Assembly (NCBI GenBank): GCA_032622095.1 | Contig: CP136067.1 | Coordinates: 194,706,052-194,770,051, forward strand | Direction: 5' to 3' | Origin: Siphonodentalium dalli | Lineage: Eukaryota > Mollusca > Scaphopoda > Gadilida > Siphonodentaliidae | Length of the DNA: 64,000 bases | Shown: positions 50,713 through 62,215 of the stretch, piece by piece | How the letters are laid out: each line of letters opens with the position of its first letter | Position numbering within the stretch: position 1 is the first letter of the stretch | Position numbers and translations under genes: made by a program | The notes under the pieces: generated by a model | Seen by the model: only the letters and a program-made list of their open reading frames with translations | Database searches by the model: none | What the model was told of the DNA's origin: nothing

Positions 50713-50901
50713 CTGGATATTTGGCGTCCAGGTCGTTGAATCTCTGATACCAATCAGTGTCGACTATCGGGAGTAATTCTCCATCCTTCTGTGAACAGTC
50801 GTCCTTTGCTTGCTGCCATGTGTGAGTTAGTGGCAGAATGATGACCCAGGCCTTCTTGTTCTCCGGAATGGGGTGGTAGAGATATCTTCCATATGCCAAC
50901 A
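50713..50901 (-). CDS. C-type lectin gene, exon 2 (N-terminal half of CTLD)
   Basis: 189 bp, phase 1 to phase 1, bounded by CTTCCCTAG and GTGAGC on the minus strand. It encodes AYGRYLYHPIPENKKAW, then THTWQQAKDDCSQKDGELLP and RFNDLDAKYPG, the start of a C-type lectin domain with its first core cysteine and the W-x-x-A-x-x-x-C...G-x-x-L pattern. The frame joins exactly to exons 1 and 3. Confidence 0.75.
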
Positions 50902-51254
50902 CTAGGGAAGAAATTCACCGTTACTTTATTTGTGAAACCTCACTATTATTACTGCGAAGATTCACCTGGCACGAACAGTGGGTGTATCGACCAAACCAGT
51001 GTCGTCCCGCGGTTCAGTAAAATTTTATTTTACAACTAAAACTCAATGTTTAAACAACCAGGTCTAAACAACCAGGTCTAAACAACCAGGTCTAAACAAC
51101 CAGGTCTAAACTGGAGCTGCCGATTCTGACCCGAACGTTTAGAGATGATGCTGGGGCCACGGTGTTGCGAGAATAGTATAGACGCATATAGTGTGACCAT
51201 TCAAACAAACAAGTGACCAACAGTTCAGTTAATATAAACATATTTCACTATTGA

Positions 51255-51695
51255 AAATCAAGCAGCAGTAGCGCGCATAACTAAATTTAGAACCAGAAAT
51301 CACAGACTACCTGTTGAAACCGGATCATGGTACAAAAAAAGCTATTCAGACAGAAAATGCACGTTATGCAACCAAGAGCTAGGCGACGAATATCACATTG
51401 TACTGAAATGTCAGAGTCTTGTAGATATTAGAAAAAAATATTTGAAACCGTTCTATTATACTCGGCCAAACACACACAAATTAAACGCACTCTTCACGAC
51501 AACAAACAGAAAAACGATAACTAATATCGCAAACTTCCTGCGCGAAGCCCAGCGTATCATGGGACCCCCCCTGAGGCAAAATTTACCGGCTTATCTCATA
51601 ATTCTTTACCACCTCACACGACCCCCGCCACTGACCACCCCACCCACCACACCCTCGATATTACCATATGTTTATATTATATATCTTTCGAGTTA
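51255..51695 (+). mobile_element. LINE fragment: ORF2 C-terminus
   Basis: Translates to KFRTRNHRLPVETGSWYKKS, then CTLCNQELGDEYHIVLKC and KKYLKPFYYTRPNTHKLNAL, the same tail as the minus-strand copy at 1797-2455. It ends near a stop at 51694. It is 5' truncated and has no RT domain. Confidence 0.7.
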
Positions 51696-52439
51696 GTCTG
51701 CCCCCTTCTACTTAAATTGTATCGCACGCGCAACATTCTACTGCATTGAACATTCTGTACTAATTCTGTCTCAATTATGTCTAATCTATGACGATCTGAG
51801 TTAAATTAAAAAATATCTAAAAATATATAATTTACCGCACAATTAACTGGTATTATCTTATGGGTTCGGCCACATAACATTAACATCCACCGTTGGACAT
51901 TCGTACATAAGTCGAACAAATTCCCATATTTGGTTACAACAAGCTCACGCATTGACGTTAATAAGTTCGTGTTAGTTTGTGGTCGCGAACAGTAGACCAT
52001 CCAGGTTGCGAACATGTTATTGGCGAAGCGAACAGACCAATAGTTCTCGATTCTTGATTACGCCCTATGGGTGTTTACTGTTACGCTGATCTGGCCGTGA
52101 CAATGGGGCAGTGGGGATATCTGGCGGGACAACACATTTCAGGTTTCACGCGATGCGAGTTATTTTAGGAAATTGCAGTAAGGCTGATCTGGCCGTATCT
52201 CGCAGGATAACACATTTCGGGTTTTCGCGGATGTGTATTCGCTGATGTCTCATTGTTGCAGTATGTTACTTGTATGATCGCGTTAATTTGGATTGCGATG
52301 TTTAGGTATGAACACTAGCTGGGTCACTCTTGAAGATTTTATGGCGGGAACAATGCAATATAACAGCTAACTAGATGAAGTATGAGACATGTCTCAGTTG
52401 GAATGTAGACTAAATGTATTGCGAAGTATCGGGTGTGTA

Positions 52440-52890
52440 TTTAATTCGTTTAGTATATTTGGTCCACATTTAGAGGCTTTATTGTGTGGTGAATGAGATA
52501 CCTGCAGTAATAAGCCGTAGTTTTTGTAATAATTCGAAGGATTAATTGTTTTAACGGAATTCTGAGGCGGCCATTCATGAAACCAATATGTTTTATATTA
52601 TAATTTATATATATGCATAATAATATTATCTTGAGGGCGTTACCATTTCTGACTATTGTTTTCTTGTTCTCATTTCTGGGAGTTACGCTCTTGAATACAC
52701 TTCTTCAAATATTTCCGTTATTTCGTAAAAAACGCTTCTTCAAATATCTCCGTCAAATAATTTTATATTTCGCTCTATTTCGCTATTTCGCTGCATTTTT
52801 TATTCCGCTATTTTGCTGTATTTTCCTATTTCGCTTTTTCGTTGTATTTCATATTTCGATAATTCGCTATATTTGACATATTATGGGATA
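52440..52890 (+). repeat. Composite dispersed repeat
   Basis: The first part (to ~52670) matches 60790-61040 (inverted) and partly 19886-20015, with runs such as cctgcagtaataagccgtag and aacggaattctgagg. The second part (52666-52890) is the inverted counterpart of 27306-27535, rich in TTTCGCTATTTCGC words. Non-coding. Confidence 0.65.
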
Positions 52891-53213
52891 TGGGATTATA
52901 TGATACCCTACATTCTGATATTCAATCGAACATCACGTGCCACCTGTGCTCGCGACTAGATGCCACTAGCCATCCAATCGTGAACCCCGATTACATATTG
53001 TTTGCTATCAAATCCTTGGCGTATTGGCTGTTCGTGAACAATCCAGATCGCGGATTTGTATACTCCCCTTGTGTCGTTCTAGCTCTATATACCGGGGGCT
53101 TGTGTATATATTGTATACATGTGATGTATTTCTTTATACTCTGCTGTCTATCATCTTTTGTAAAAAAATAAAATAAAATAAAAAAAAAACATAATTATAT
53201 GTCACGAACTTAC

Positions 53214-53529
53214 CATCCTGCTCCATAAAGTAAGCCACACTGTTCTCGGTGAAGACGTTGCTTGAGCCGTTTGCACTTAGCGGCCAGTCGTAGTAGAAGC
53301 AAGTTCTCTTTCCTACATTGTACACGAACGACACACACCCATTCTTCACACACCCGTTGGCGCATTTGAAATCGTTCTCCTCGCCGGAATCAGACTCGAA
53401 TGATCCAGCTCTCTTTACGCCGTCCAGTTTTGTTATTCTTTTGAATCTGTATCTCACTGTACACGTTACTGGTTGCATTACTCCAATGAGCTGAAGAACA
53501 GCCAAAGCCGATTCCACGACGTTTTTCAT
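53214..53529 (-). CDS. C-type lectin gene, exon 1 (signal peptide and PAN/Apple-like domain)
   Basis: First coding exon, 316 bp, ATG at 53529-53527, ending at a GTAAGT donor in phase 1. It gives a signal peptide (MKNVVESALAVLQLIGVMQP), then a short Cys-rich domain with CANGCVKNGCVSFVYN, KRTCFYYDW and NSVAYFMEQD, a PAN/Apple-like pattern. With exons 2 and 3 it makes a 250-residue secreted protein of PAN-like plus C-type lectin domains. In invertebrates such proteins usually serve recognition in immunity or adhesion, which is inferred here. Confidence 0.75.
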
Positions 53530-53929
53530 TGTGAAACTTATTCCACAACCGGTGAGGTTACATTACTCTATATCTGTCCCTGAAGTGTAAGGAAACAAAA
53601 CGCTGCAATGCGCTGCAATCTGACTATCGATTAACAGAATAAACTGAATCTGAATCTGAATCTGAATATTGAGTGTGTTGCCCCTTTTCTGATAATTGCG
53701 ATTCGTGTCATGATTTGTATTAACCCTTTCTATATTAAATGGATTCTCCCAGTCAGTTAAACCATGTACATCGGACTAGTCTATTATTGATTATTGACTT
53801 CGACTGTCACCATTCGAACTAAAGACAAAATCTGGTTCAACTCAGAAATTCGTCGCGAGCTACGGAAACGCGATAGATTCAGATCGATTGCACTAAAACG
53901 TAGTACCAAAAGGGGGTCGCGCACAAAAA
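53530..53929. other. Region upstream of the lectin gene
   Basis: Contains the probable lectin promoter (not resolvable) and, at about 53630-53668, aataaactgaatctgaatct with further CTGAAT units, which looks like the tail of a plus-strand LINE or SINE. No gene. Confidence 0.4.
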
Positions 53930-54942
53930 TTACATATATAGGGCGGGGGTGGGTGGGTCATTTGTGCCCGGAAAAAAATGCGTAAATGGCCAAAAATGCA
54001 AATTTTTTCCTCCACTTAAAATCACTGTTTTTGTGCTCATGTAATCTGTTAATATCAACCATATGACACACTAGGCTATTTAAAACATACTAACCAGAAC
54101 TAACTACCATTGAGGGGTGTATGTATGCTGATGTATGTCAAAATTAATCTACCAGATTTCGACATATCTTAACTGGACAGTCTGATCCAGGATGCTTGTT
54201 CTTATAATGGGTTTCCATGTGATACGTCCAGTAAACCACATTGCACAGGGGGCACATACATGTATACGGACGGTTTGTACAAGGTGACCGTGACTTGGAT
54301 ATCTCAGCTGGCTTTAAACTAAACTTTAAACTCTGATAATAAGTTAATAATACTACCAATTCTTCACTAATATTGGTATATGTCAATCTGCACACCAACA
54401 TGACATACATACATGTATTTAGACTGTGAGCTGCTGTGAGTGTGACTTTCCTTGGGTCCCATCATACCCATGTGCAGATATATATCACAGAAATAGGGGA
54501 GATGAAATTTGTTCTACCCCTATTACTACAGTATTACTATTGGGCCTTGGCTCTAAAACATCTTATACTATTGTTATATAAAATAATATGGAGTTATTGG
54601 GGATATCAGGACATGTATTACCTCATAATTATTATGTTTTATGGCATTATGCCCAATGTTTTTAAGTGCATGCATTCAGCATTTCCACATTTTATACTAA
54701 TAGAATTATCTCCTATTAGAGCAGTTTAGAGGTTTATTAAAATGCTGGGAATAGTATTAAATAATAAGAAATGGAACAATTCTTTGCTAGGCTATGATTT
54801 GGTTTATATTTTATGTTTTTTGTAAGATGTTGGGGGTGGGTCCCAAAAATTGGGCGGAAAAAAAAGAAGAACAAAATTGCAGGTAGAGGGGTGGTGGGTC
54901 CCCGAGGGGGGCAAACACATTTTTTTCGCCCTATATATGTGA
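53930..54942. mobile_element. Possible DNA transposon relic, ~1 kb
   Basis: The left edge acatatatagggcg (53931-53944) and the right edge cgccctatatatgt (54928-54941) are reverse complements and both lie beside GGTGGGTC/GGGACCC-rich sequence. A minus-strand frame at 54144-54410 encodes YTCMCPLCNVVYWTYHMETH followed by YKNKHPG, a C2H2-like finger that could be a scrap of its protein or of an exon. The element call is tentative. Confidence 0.35.
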
Positions 54943-57860
54943 ATTATTTCCGCGACCCCCCCTCCCCTGGTACCAATCTAAACCGAATGCCCGGGCTCCA
55001 CATTTAAATATAGTACGTCTTTTCATTAAAAGTCTGACGGGACGGGACGGGACGGGCGGGAATCGGGCAATCCAACCGATAGCCCAAGATGTTGTTGACC
55101 GAGAATACTTAGTCAATACTAAAGGTTAAAGTGGCAGATAAACTGCGGCGCCATACATAGGTGTTTGTACACGTATGTATACAGGTAACACGACGTCACT
55201 AAGTATGGTGTTTATAACAATTGTGGTTCCACACTCGCTATCATAGCTATCGATCTCTTGCATAAACTATCACCACAAGCATGTTTAGAACTTTGATCGA
55301 ACGAACTACATTTAATCTGGCCAACAAAATTGACAATCTCTCCGAATTCAATATATACCTACGTCAACTTACTGTCATGTGTTGGCCTTATATTCCCGTC
55401 AGCGCAACTGAGAGCCTCTCAGTGCACTTTGTGTAAGCCTCTCGTTTGACGGGATATAAATAATTCATTACCTTCCATGCATGGGCATAAGTTGCAGTGC
55501 TTCCCATTTGAATTAGCTATCGATACAATATGCTTCAAGTCACGTAAATTCTACAAATTATATCCAGGAATGGTTTAAAACCCACCAGAATACCATATAT
55601 TAAGGGGAAATTTGACTCACAAATAACGTGAGTTTCTGCACGCTATTTTCTGCTTTCGATGCAAATCACACCTCCAGGGACTTCGCCCGATCACCCCTCT
55701 GAGAATTGTAAAACTGATCATATACAAGTATAACATCTATTCCTTCTCACAATAATTTTATTGGCAAAAGAAAGTACATATTTTTTGTAGGGTCACACAT
55801 TGACAGCCTATTGTTGTTTATATATCATGAAACTTCTAGCGCTTGTACGCATTGAGCTCCCGGGTACGTCACGAATAATGATATCATATGCTAAAAATAG
55901 ATTTTCGGACAAACTTTACCACGTGTTGGAGAACGCATGCATTTACTGTATATTATAGATTTAGAGTGGGTCTATAAAACTAATTATAACTTTGTTATCT
56001 TTTATAGTTTTTACGTGAAAATTAAAACATTTATCAGGGACATATACTTCTTCCAGAATGTTAAAAAACATTTTCAGTTGCTCAATGTATTTTGTTTTTA
56101 TTGTGTGCGACAAAATAGTCGTGCAATTCACAAAACTGCGCTAACTACCCAATGTTAGAAAACGCCCAATAATTCTTTTGGAATTGTTTACACCAATTTT
56201 TTTTTCTTCAGAGAATTTAGAGTAAACATAGTCCTCTCGGAATATCGAAATAATTAACCCCCAGACAGCCGACACCACCGACAATTAATTCGCTCTTCAC
56301 ACCTCGGACTTTGTCACCGTGTCCGAGTAAAATGAAAGTTATCTGTCTAAATGTCCCATTTTCGTGTCGAATGGCGATATAAACCTCATTTGTCAGGTGC
56401 ATGGATAAATAATGATTATTTTATACCATATACGGATTTTAAAACGCTCTTTAATAATTTCTTATCTGAGCTGTCATGGACAAACACTAATTTCTATTCC
56501 AAATGGCCCCGTTTTGTTTTTTTTTTAATTTGTGACTGGATGCCTCGCTCGAAGTATACGTTATTTTACTATATAAAAATGCATGGTGTCGCTGAAAGTA
56601 TGGGACAATCAATATATATAAGGCAAATATATAACCTGTATACGATAGACACCGGGTCATGCATTTCAATTCACCACGCGCAATCCAAGATCTGCACCAG
56701 AAACGATTTGACGATAACATTAGCACCAAGATGTTCCCGAACATGAGGCATGCATGGTGACATTTCTGAAGGTAACACATATATTCTCCTGAAGGAAAAT
56801 TGGTGTTAACAATTAGATAACGAATTATAAATAGTAACAACATATTTGTTAACTCAGAATGATTACAATAAACGCTCTTCATTTGTTCCGTTTTAGAGTA
56901 TCAATGGACCTCATTAAATATTTTGAAATGGATTCATTTTTCTTCCGGATATTTACTGAACATTACATTAGTACTCACAAAAACATAAGTGGCTGTGAAA
57001 ATTAATATTGAATTTCAACTTTCTCACGGTCGGAAATAAAGTCTGTCGCGTCGACCCTGGTGGTAAGGGGGGATTTCAAAATAAACTGCATTTAATCTCA
57101 CCATAAATATGTTGCGTAAACTGTCTGCTTTTATTGATTTAACTTTTTTGTTATGTGATTTGTATTTACCTACTCATCAGAAGGCGGCATAATTATCCCC
57201 TTTATAATTAGCCTGGAGTGACCATGTACACACGAGGAAGCTAGTTTGCGACAAATGCGACACGAACATTGCATGACTAGCAGCGTTATTCTCGGATAAA
57301 CGGCTTTATTACGGGTTGTTATTCAACTACGAATGGTATACTTTACATCAGGAAGCATATACATCGGCATTTCTAAGTTGACTAATAAACCACGAAAATT
57401 GACTGTCACGAAAATAAAGTCATTTAGAGTAGTGTTATATATCCTTATATATAGTTCTGGGCGCTGGCAGGAAGACAACATTTATGGCCATGACACCGAC
57501 CGGCTTGGATTAATTGTACATTTCCTTTTGACAAACCACTGTATTTAATAATGTATAATGAACATGCATGTTTTTTATCTAATAAAATGTAATAAATCAT
57601 AATTCATTCGGCACATCCACACACATTCGTATACTGAGCAGCACACCACGTGACAATGTTTGTCCGAAACTCCAGCGCCTCGCAATGGAATTAATTATTT
57701 TTAGAACATCTGGTCAATGCGTACAAACGCATGCATGCACTGAGAGCCTGATGCGCACTTGTCCCCACATTCGGTTGTAACTAGCAATCTGGTTGGCATA
57801 TACAACGCCACGTTCATATCACCACGCCCCCCCCCCCCCCGTCACCCTTGACTGCGGGTT
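54943..57860. other. Gene-poor region
   Basis: Includes a short GGGAC pentamer run (about 55036-55054), a fragment resembling the 26.2-kb minisatellite (about 55060-55130) and a C-rich run near 57827-57840. The longest open frames (131 codons, overlapping on both strands near 56350-56880) have no recognisable domain and poor support. No gene is called. Confidence 0.4.
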
Positions 57861-58031
57861 TAAATAAGGATTAACTGTCATGTGGACTGTTTTTATGGAG
57901 ATGTAACGGTGAGGTAAGTGGACATAACTTGTGTAAAACCCGAAGGGTTTTACATACAAGTTATGACCACTTACCTCACCGTTACATCTCCATAAAAATA
58001 GTCCACATGACAGTTAATCCTTATATTTATA
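57861..58031. repeat. Near-perfect 150-bp hairpin
   Basis: ggattaactgtcatgtggac and the following ~55 bp pair with their reverse complement ending gtccacatgacagttaatcc at 58020, around a short loop (aaaacccgaagggtttta). The arms have about two mismatches over 70 bp. It is either a small foldback MITE or a hairpin-RNA locus. Confidence 0.75.
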
Positions 58032-59338
58032 TACATTTAGCGAAAAAGCCACTTTTGTAAATTTATTTAAATCGAAAAGTGTATCGTGACAAGATCAGCC
58101 CAAAATACCCAATAGCACCCTTGGCAAAAGTTAATAGGAACAATTTCTCTTCATATTGAAACCCGATGATGTATTAAGTCAGTCCTGCGCGAGTCCAAAT
58201 GCGCCCAAAACATTACGCGTTCGTCTTTCCAAACCTAATGACGTATCGATGGTGTTATTAGCTTGGTGTCATGAGGCGTTGCGCATTCACCGAGAAATAA
58301 CTGCAACTAGCCACGTGGGCGCCGACCAATCAGAATGCTGGATTTAGTGATGACAACACTTAGTGTGTAAATATACTGATATAGCTGATATATCGCCATC
58401 GTTTTCTAGACTATATCCGAGTCCCAGGTTAAAGCAATATTAATTTATAGCCCATGAATCGGGGCAAAACAAATGAAAAATATCGATGTTTCGTCTATTT
58501 TTACAACACATCTCAGAAATATTGCCGTCTATCAACGAACTCATGACATTACCATAATTATGTATATATAAAGGTATGTATACTACTCTTTCTTAGCATA
58601 CACACATCACGAGATAATGTGCCTTTTTACTCCTTCTTGTCGAATTTTCCCAAAAACAGTGATCTTTTGCAGAATTTTTGGTGAAGGGTGAAATGATCTT
58701 ACATAATACAACACGTATTTCAGAGGTTGACATATTTAGCCTAGTATCATATGCGATATATATCGCCACCGTTTTCTAGACTATATCCGAGACCCCAGGT
58801 AAAAGAAATGTTAATTTATAGTCCATTAAGCGGTTGTCTATTTTTACAATAAATCTCATAAATCTAGAAATATTCATATTACCGTATGTTAGCCAAATAA
58901 ATTGTGTTTCTCTGCTTTTATGTCTCATTTTGCCGCATTTTGCAATATTTGCTGAATTTTGGCACTAAAACCTCTCAAAATCATCTTTTGCATGATTTGT
59001 ATATTTCACACCGGGTCCTATCTGGTCCGCTGCGAATGTCACAGCCTTCAAAATTATATATCACAAGCATGTGTGTGGTGCCGATGGACTCAAACTTTCT
59101 GAAATCGATTCCGTCCGCTCTACTGTCTGTGGAAAAGAAATGAAGCAGTCATCAAGATGGATTATAGGTGTAACGCTACTATGGGTAATTAAATATTAAA
59201 CAGTGTCACATTATACCCCAAAGACTTGAAGTTGCAAGATGGATCGGTCCATCTAGTAAAAAACTAGACGCGGACAGTATCGATGCCCATCGTGCTCAAG
59301 TAGTCCTGCATGCTATATTTGGTATACGATATACGTGG
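58032..59338. other. Intergenic with a duplicated segment
   Basis: About 58374-58460 and 58752-58830 share cgttttctagactatatccg and ttaatttatag, a diverged duplication. Frames here (up to 79 codons) carry no domain. Confidence 0.45.
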
Positions 59339-59342
59339 TTAA

Positions 59343-59748
59343 CCCTTTACCCAACAAACCGACCAAAAACGCCCAAATAAAGCTTCAACAGCCTTAAATA
59401 TCTTCGGTCTGTCTCAATAACACCATACAAATATGGATATCATTGGAACCGGTTCATTGACCACATTGTGATGGTTACAGTTATACCCTGTGCCAATGCA
59501 TTCTCTTATATATGCGAGTCGACCATAGGTCGCCTAGCATATATAAGAGAATGCATTGGCCTAAACAAATTCTTTTTTTAACACTTTTTACCATTTTTTC
59601 TTATAATATTTTCTACATTCTTTGACAATTTGATCATTTTTAATATGTGTTAAGCCAATGCATTCTCTTATATATGCGAGGCGACCTATGGTCGACTCGC
59701 ATATATAAGAGAATGCATTGGCACAGGGTCGTTCTGTTAGGTAAAGGG
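59343..59748. mobile_element. piggyBac-type MITE, copy 2
   Basis: Same ends (CCCTTTACCCAACA and GTAAAGGG) and TTAA flanks (59339-59342 and 59749-59752) as copy 1, and the same two internal hairpins. Interior identity to copy 1 is roughly 90%. Confidence 0.8.
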
Positions 59749-59752
59749 TTAA

Positions 59753-60789
59753 AGTGAACAACGCATTGTCGCGTTCTTTGGTTAGTCAGAGCGATTCGAT
59801 AAAAAATAGTGTCTACATGAAACATTCAGGTATTGATTATGGTCGCTTTGTCACAACTAAAGCCAATATTTTAAATCATTTTAAACATATATGTTCTTGA
59901 GTATTTGATACATGGCTTCCATCGATTCGAATCATCATATATGTCTACATATCTCTACCAGAATCGTTTTCGGCCCATCAGAAATCCGTGAGCTATTAGC
60001 GACGCTGGTGGAGCTTGAGTGTCTCTGTTAACTAACAAGCTTCAATCTCAACGGCTCGTCCATTTCCGCCTTCGCGTGGAAATAACGTCTCCCATAAATA
60101 GACACAATAACTCTAGTTGAATTGGAGCTTAACAATTGATATGGCATGGATATGTCTAGATCATGCCAATCTGGCTAACGCCCGTAGAGATCATATTCCG
60201 CCAGTACAAAACTTGGAAACTTTTTGAAGTCGAAAGAATAACACGGGGATTATATTTCTTAGTTAATATCTGTTCCTTTATAAATTAATAATGTACTGGT
60301 GAAGGTCCCCAACTCGAAATTGAATGTTTTTCTGTGACTTTTGTGAGGCGATATTGTAATAAACATTGAATTAATTTTCCAGGAGAAAATCAATATTGGT
60401 AAATTACGCAAAGCAAAATCGCTCACAAAGTCATTTAAAACGCGCAATTTCGAGTTGGGATATTCACCTACAGTGAGATATAGTTTCCCTGCGTTATTTG
60501 TTCGACTGTATACGGTCTCCTATCAAAACTTCAAAAGGTTCCCAGGTTTTGTACTGATGGAATATGATCTCGACTGGCGTAAGCCAGAGTAGAGATTCAT
60601 GGCATAATCTAGGACATGTCTACAAATGTCAACAGTGACTCGAAAGCCAAGATTGCGTTCACTGTCCTGAGATGTTATCAGCAGCTGCTTAAAATGTAGT
60701 ACAGCCAAATAGCACAAACACATGATCGGTTCATATATAGCTTGCATGGGAATAATATTGTTCATCATGACCTGGGTGTGGGATCAAGG
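59753..60789. other. Intergenic, nothing recognised
   Basis: No supported gene. Short frames overlap on both strands without domains. Confidence 0.4.
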
Positions 60790-61040
60790 GATGGACAAAC
60801 TAACCAAGAAAATCATAATCAGAAATGGTAACGCCCTCAAGATTATATTATTACGCATAAATATAAATTATAAAACAAAATGTAAAATATATTGGTTACA
60901 TGAATGCACTGCCTCAGAATTCCGTTGAAACAACTAATCCAAATTATTACGAAAAACTACGCCTTATTACTGCAGGTTTCTAATTCACCACACCAGAAGT
61001 CTCTAAATGCGGATCAAAAATCGGAGTCATTGTGTTCCTG
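60790..61040 (-). repeat. Dispersed repeat, inverted copy
   Basis: Reverse complement of about 52450-52670, sharing for example agaaatggtaacgccctcaa and tcagaattccgttgaaacaa. Non-coding. Confidence 0.65.
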
Positions 61041-61064
61041 TATGGAATCCTATTAGGGCCACTT

Positions 61065-61352
61065 GCTAATGGCGCTTTCGGCGCACTTTCTGTCGCTTTC
61101 GGCGCGATGCGCCGAAAGCGCCGAAAGCGACAATACGTGCGCCATTAGTAACGCGCCGAAAGCGCCGAAAGCGACCAAATATGCGCCGTTACGGCGCACT
61201 GTTTGTCGCTTTCGGCGCCGAAAGCGACAAAATGTGCGATATTAGCGCATGTTTCGGCGCGCCGAAAGCGACAAAATGTGCGCCGTAACGGCGCACATTT
61301 TGTCGCTTTCGGCGCGTTACTAATGGCGCACTTTTTGTCGCTTTCGGCGCGT
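61065..61352. repeat. GC-rich cluster of nested CGCTTTCGGCG hairpins
   Basis: Twelve or so copies of CGCTTTCGGCGC or its complement GCGCCGAAAGCG in both orientations, linked by GACAAAATGTGCGCC and GTTACTAATGGCGCAC words. Several pairings are possible, for example 61247-61285 with 61286-61330. It stands out sharply from the AT-rich surroundings. Non-coding. Confidence 0.75.
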
Positions 61353-62215
61353 TAAGAAATTCTGCGTTTGCAAGTCAGTTTATGTTGAAGGTTTTTCGTG
61401 TTTAACATATTGGAGGCATATCTCCAGTTGTATTAGCGTCCACGAATTCGTCCGAATTTATTTACTTGAAACATGAAGCGTAACTGGTTGGTCGCCATTG
61501 TTTTAGTTGATACAAAACATGATGACGGATTGTTAAAATAGTTCCGGCTCTTAATTAAATAGGTAAAGTAGTCACGTCGATAGGGTGAGACAGCTGGTCA
61601 CGTGTTAGGTGAGACAGGGAAATCGCACCCAGCTATCCCACACGGGTTGCCTGTGCTAGTGGTGTAGGGGTGGGAGAAAATGATAGGCTCACTGGATATG
61701 CAGAGGACATTCAGGGATATGTATAATATATTTTTCGTAAAATTGGATGTACATACCTTATACTAATGTTATATGTGCTCATATGAGATTCTGATGGGTT
61801 ACCGTACGTATCCACTACATCGATGCATTAGAATATCCATTTAGCAGTATGGAATTTGACCACCCAGGTAAACCTATCATACTCTCACCACACACTGACT
61901 TGGAAACTCCAATGCATGTATATGGTAGACAAAGCCTATCAGCCAGTATTTGGAAAAAAATTCATATTTGCCTGCATTAACCATTTGTTTTCAATTAAGA
62001 CAGCTTCTAAAAGAGGTGTTTGGACTGCAGGTGATAATTTCCCAGTCACATGAGTGACATCAGTAGGGTTTATACCCCAAGTTAGTGAAATTTGGGGGGG
62101 GGGGGTAAAAAAAATTGGGAGTAAAAAATTATTTGTTTTGCAGGTTTGGGAGTGGTTGGTCCCCAACAATGACAGATGCAAAAAAACCGGTATTTTCCTG
62201 CATATTTTTTGCTAC
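61353..62215. other. Intergenic, nothing recognised
   Basis: Includes a G-rich run at about 62093-62106. No supported gene. Confidence 0.4.

Larger units (their letters stand above)
50902..53213. other. Intron 1 of the C-type lectin gene
   Basis: GTAAGT donor at 53213-53208 and CTAG acceptor at 50905-50902 on the minus strand. The intron holds a 14-bp minisatellite (51056-51112, about four AACCAGGTCTAAAC units), a LINE fragment, a dispersed repeat copy (about 52440-52890) and an A-rich tract at 53160-53190 that may be the tail of a retrotransposed sequence on the plus strand. Confidence 0.6.

Noticed and set aside
56351-56882. 131-codon frames overlapping on both strands
   Set aside because: No domain, no splice or promoter context, and equal length on both strands suggests chance.
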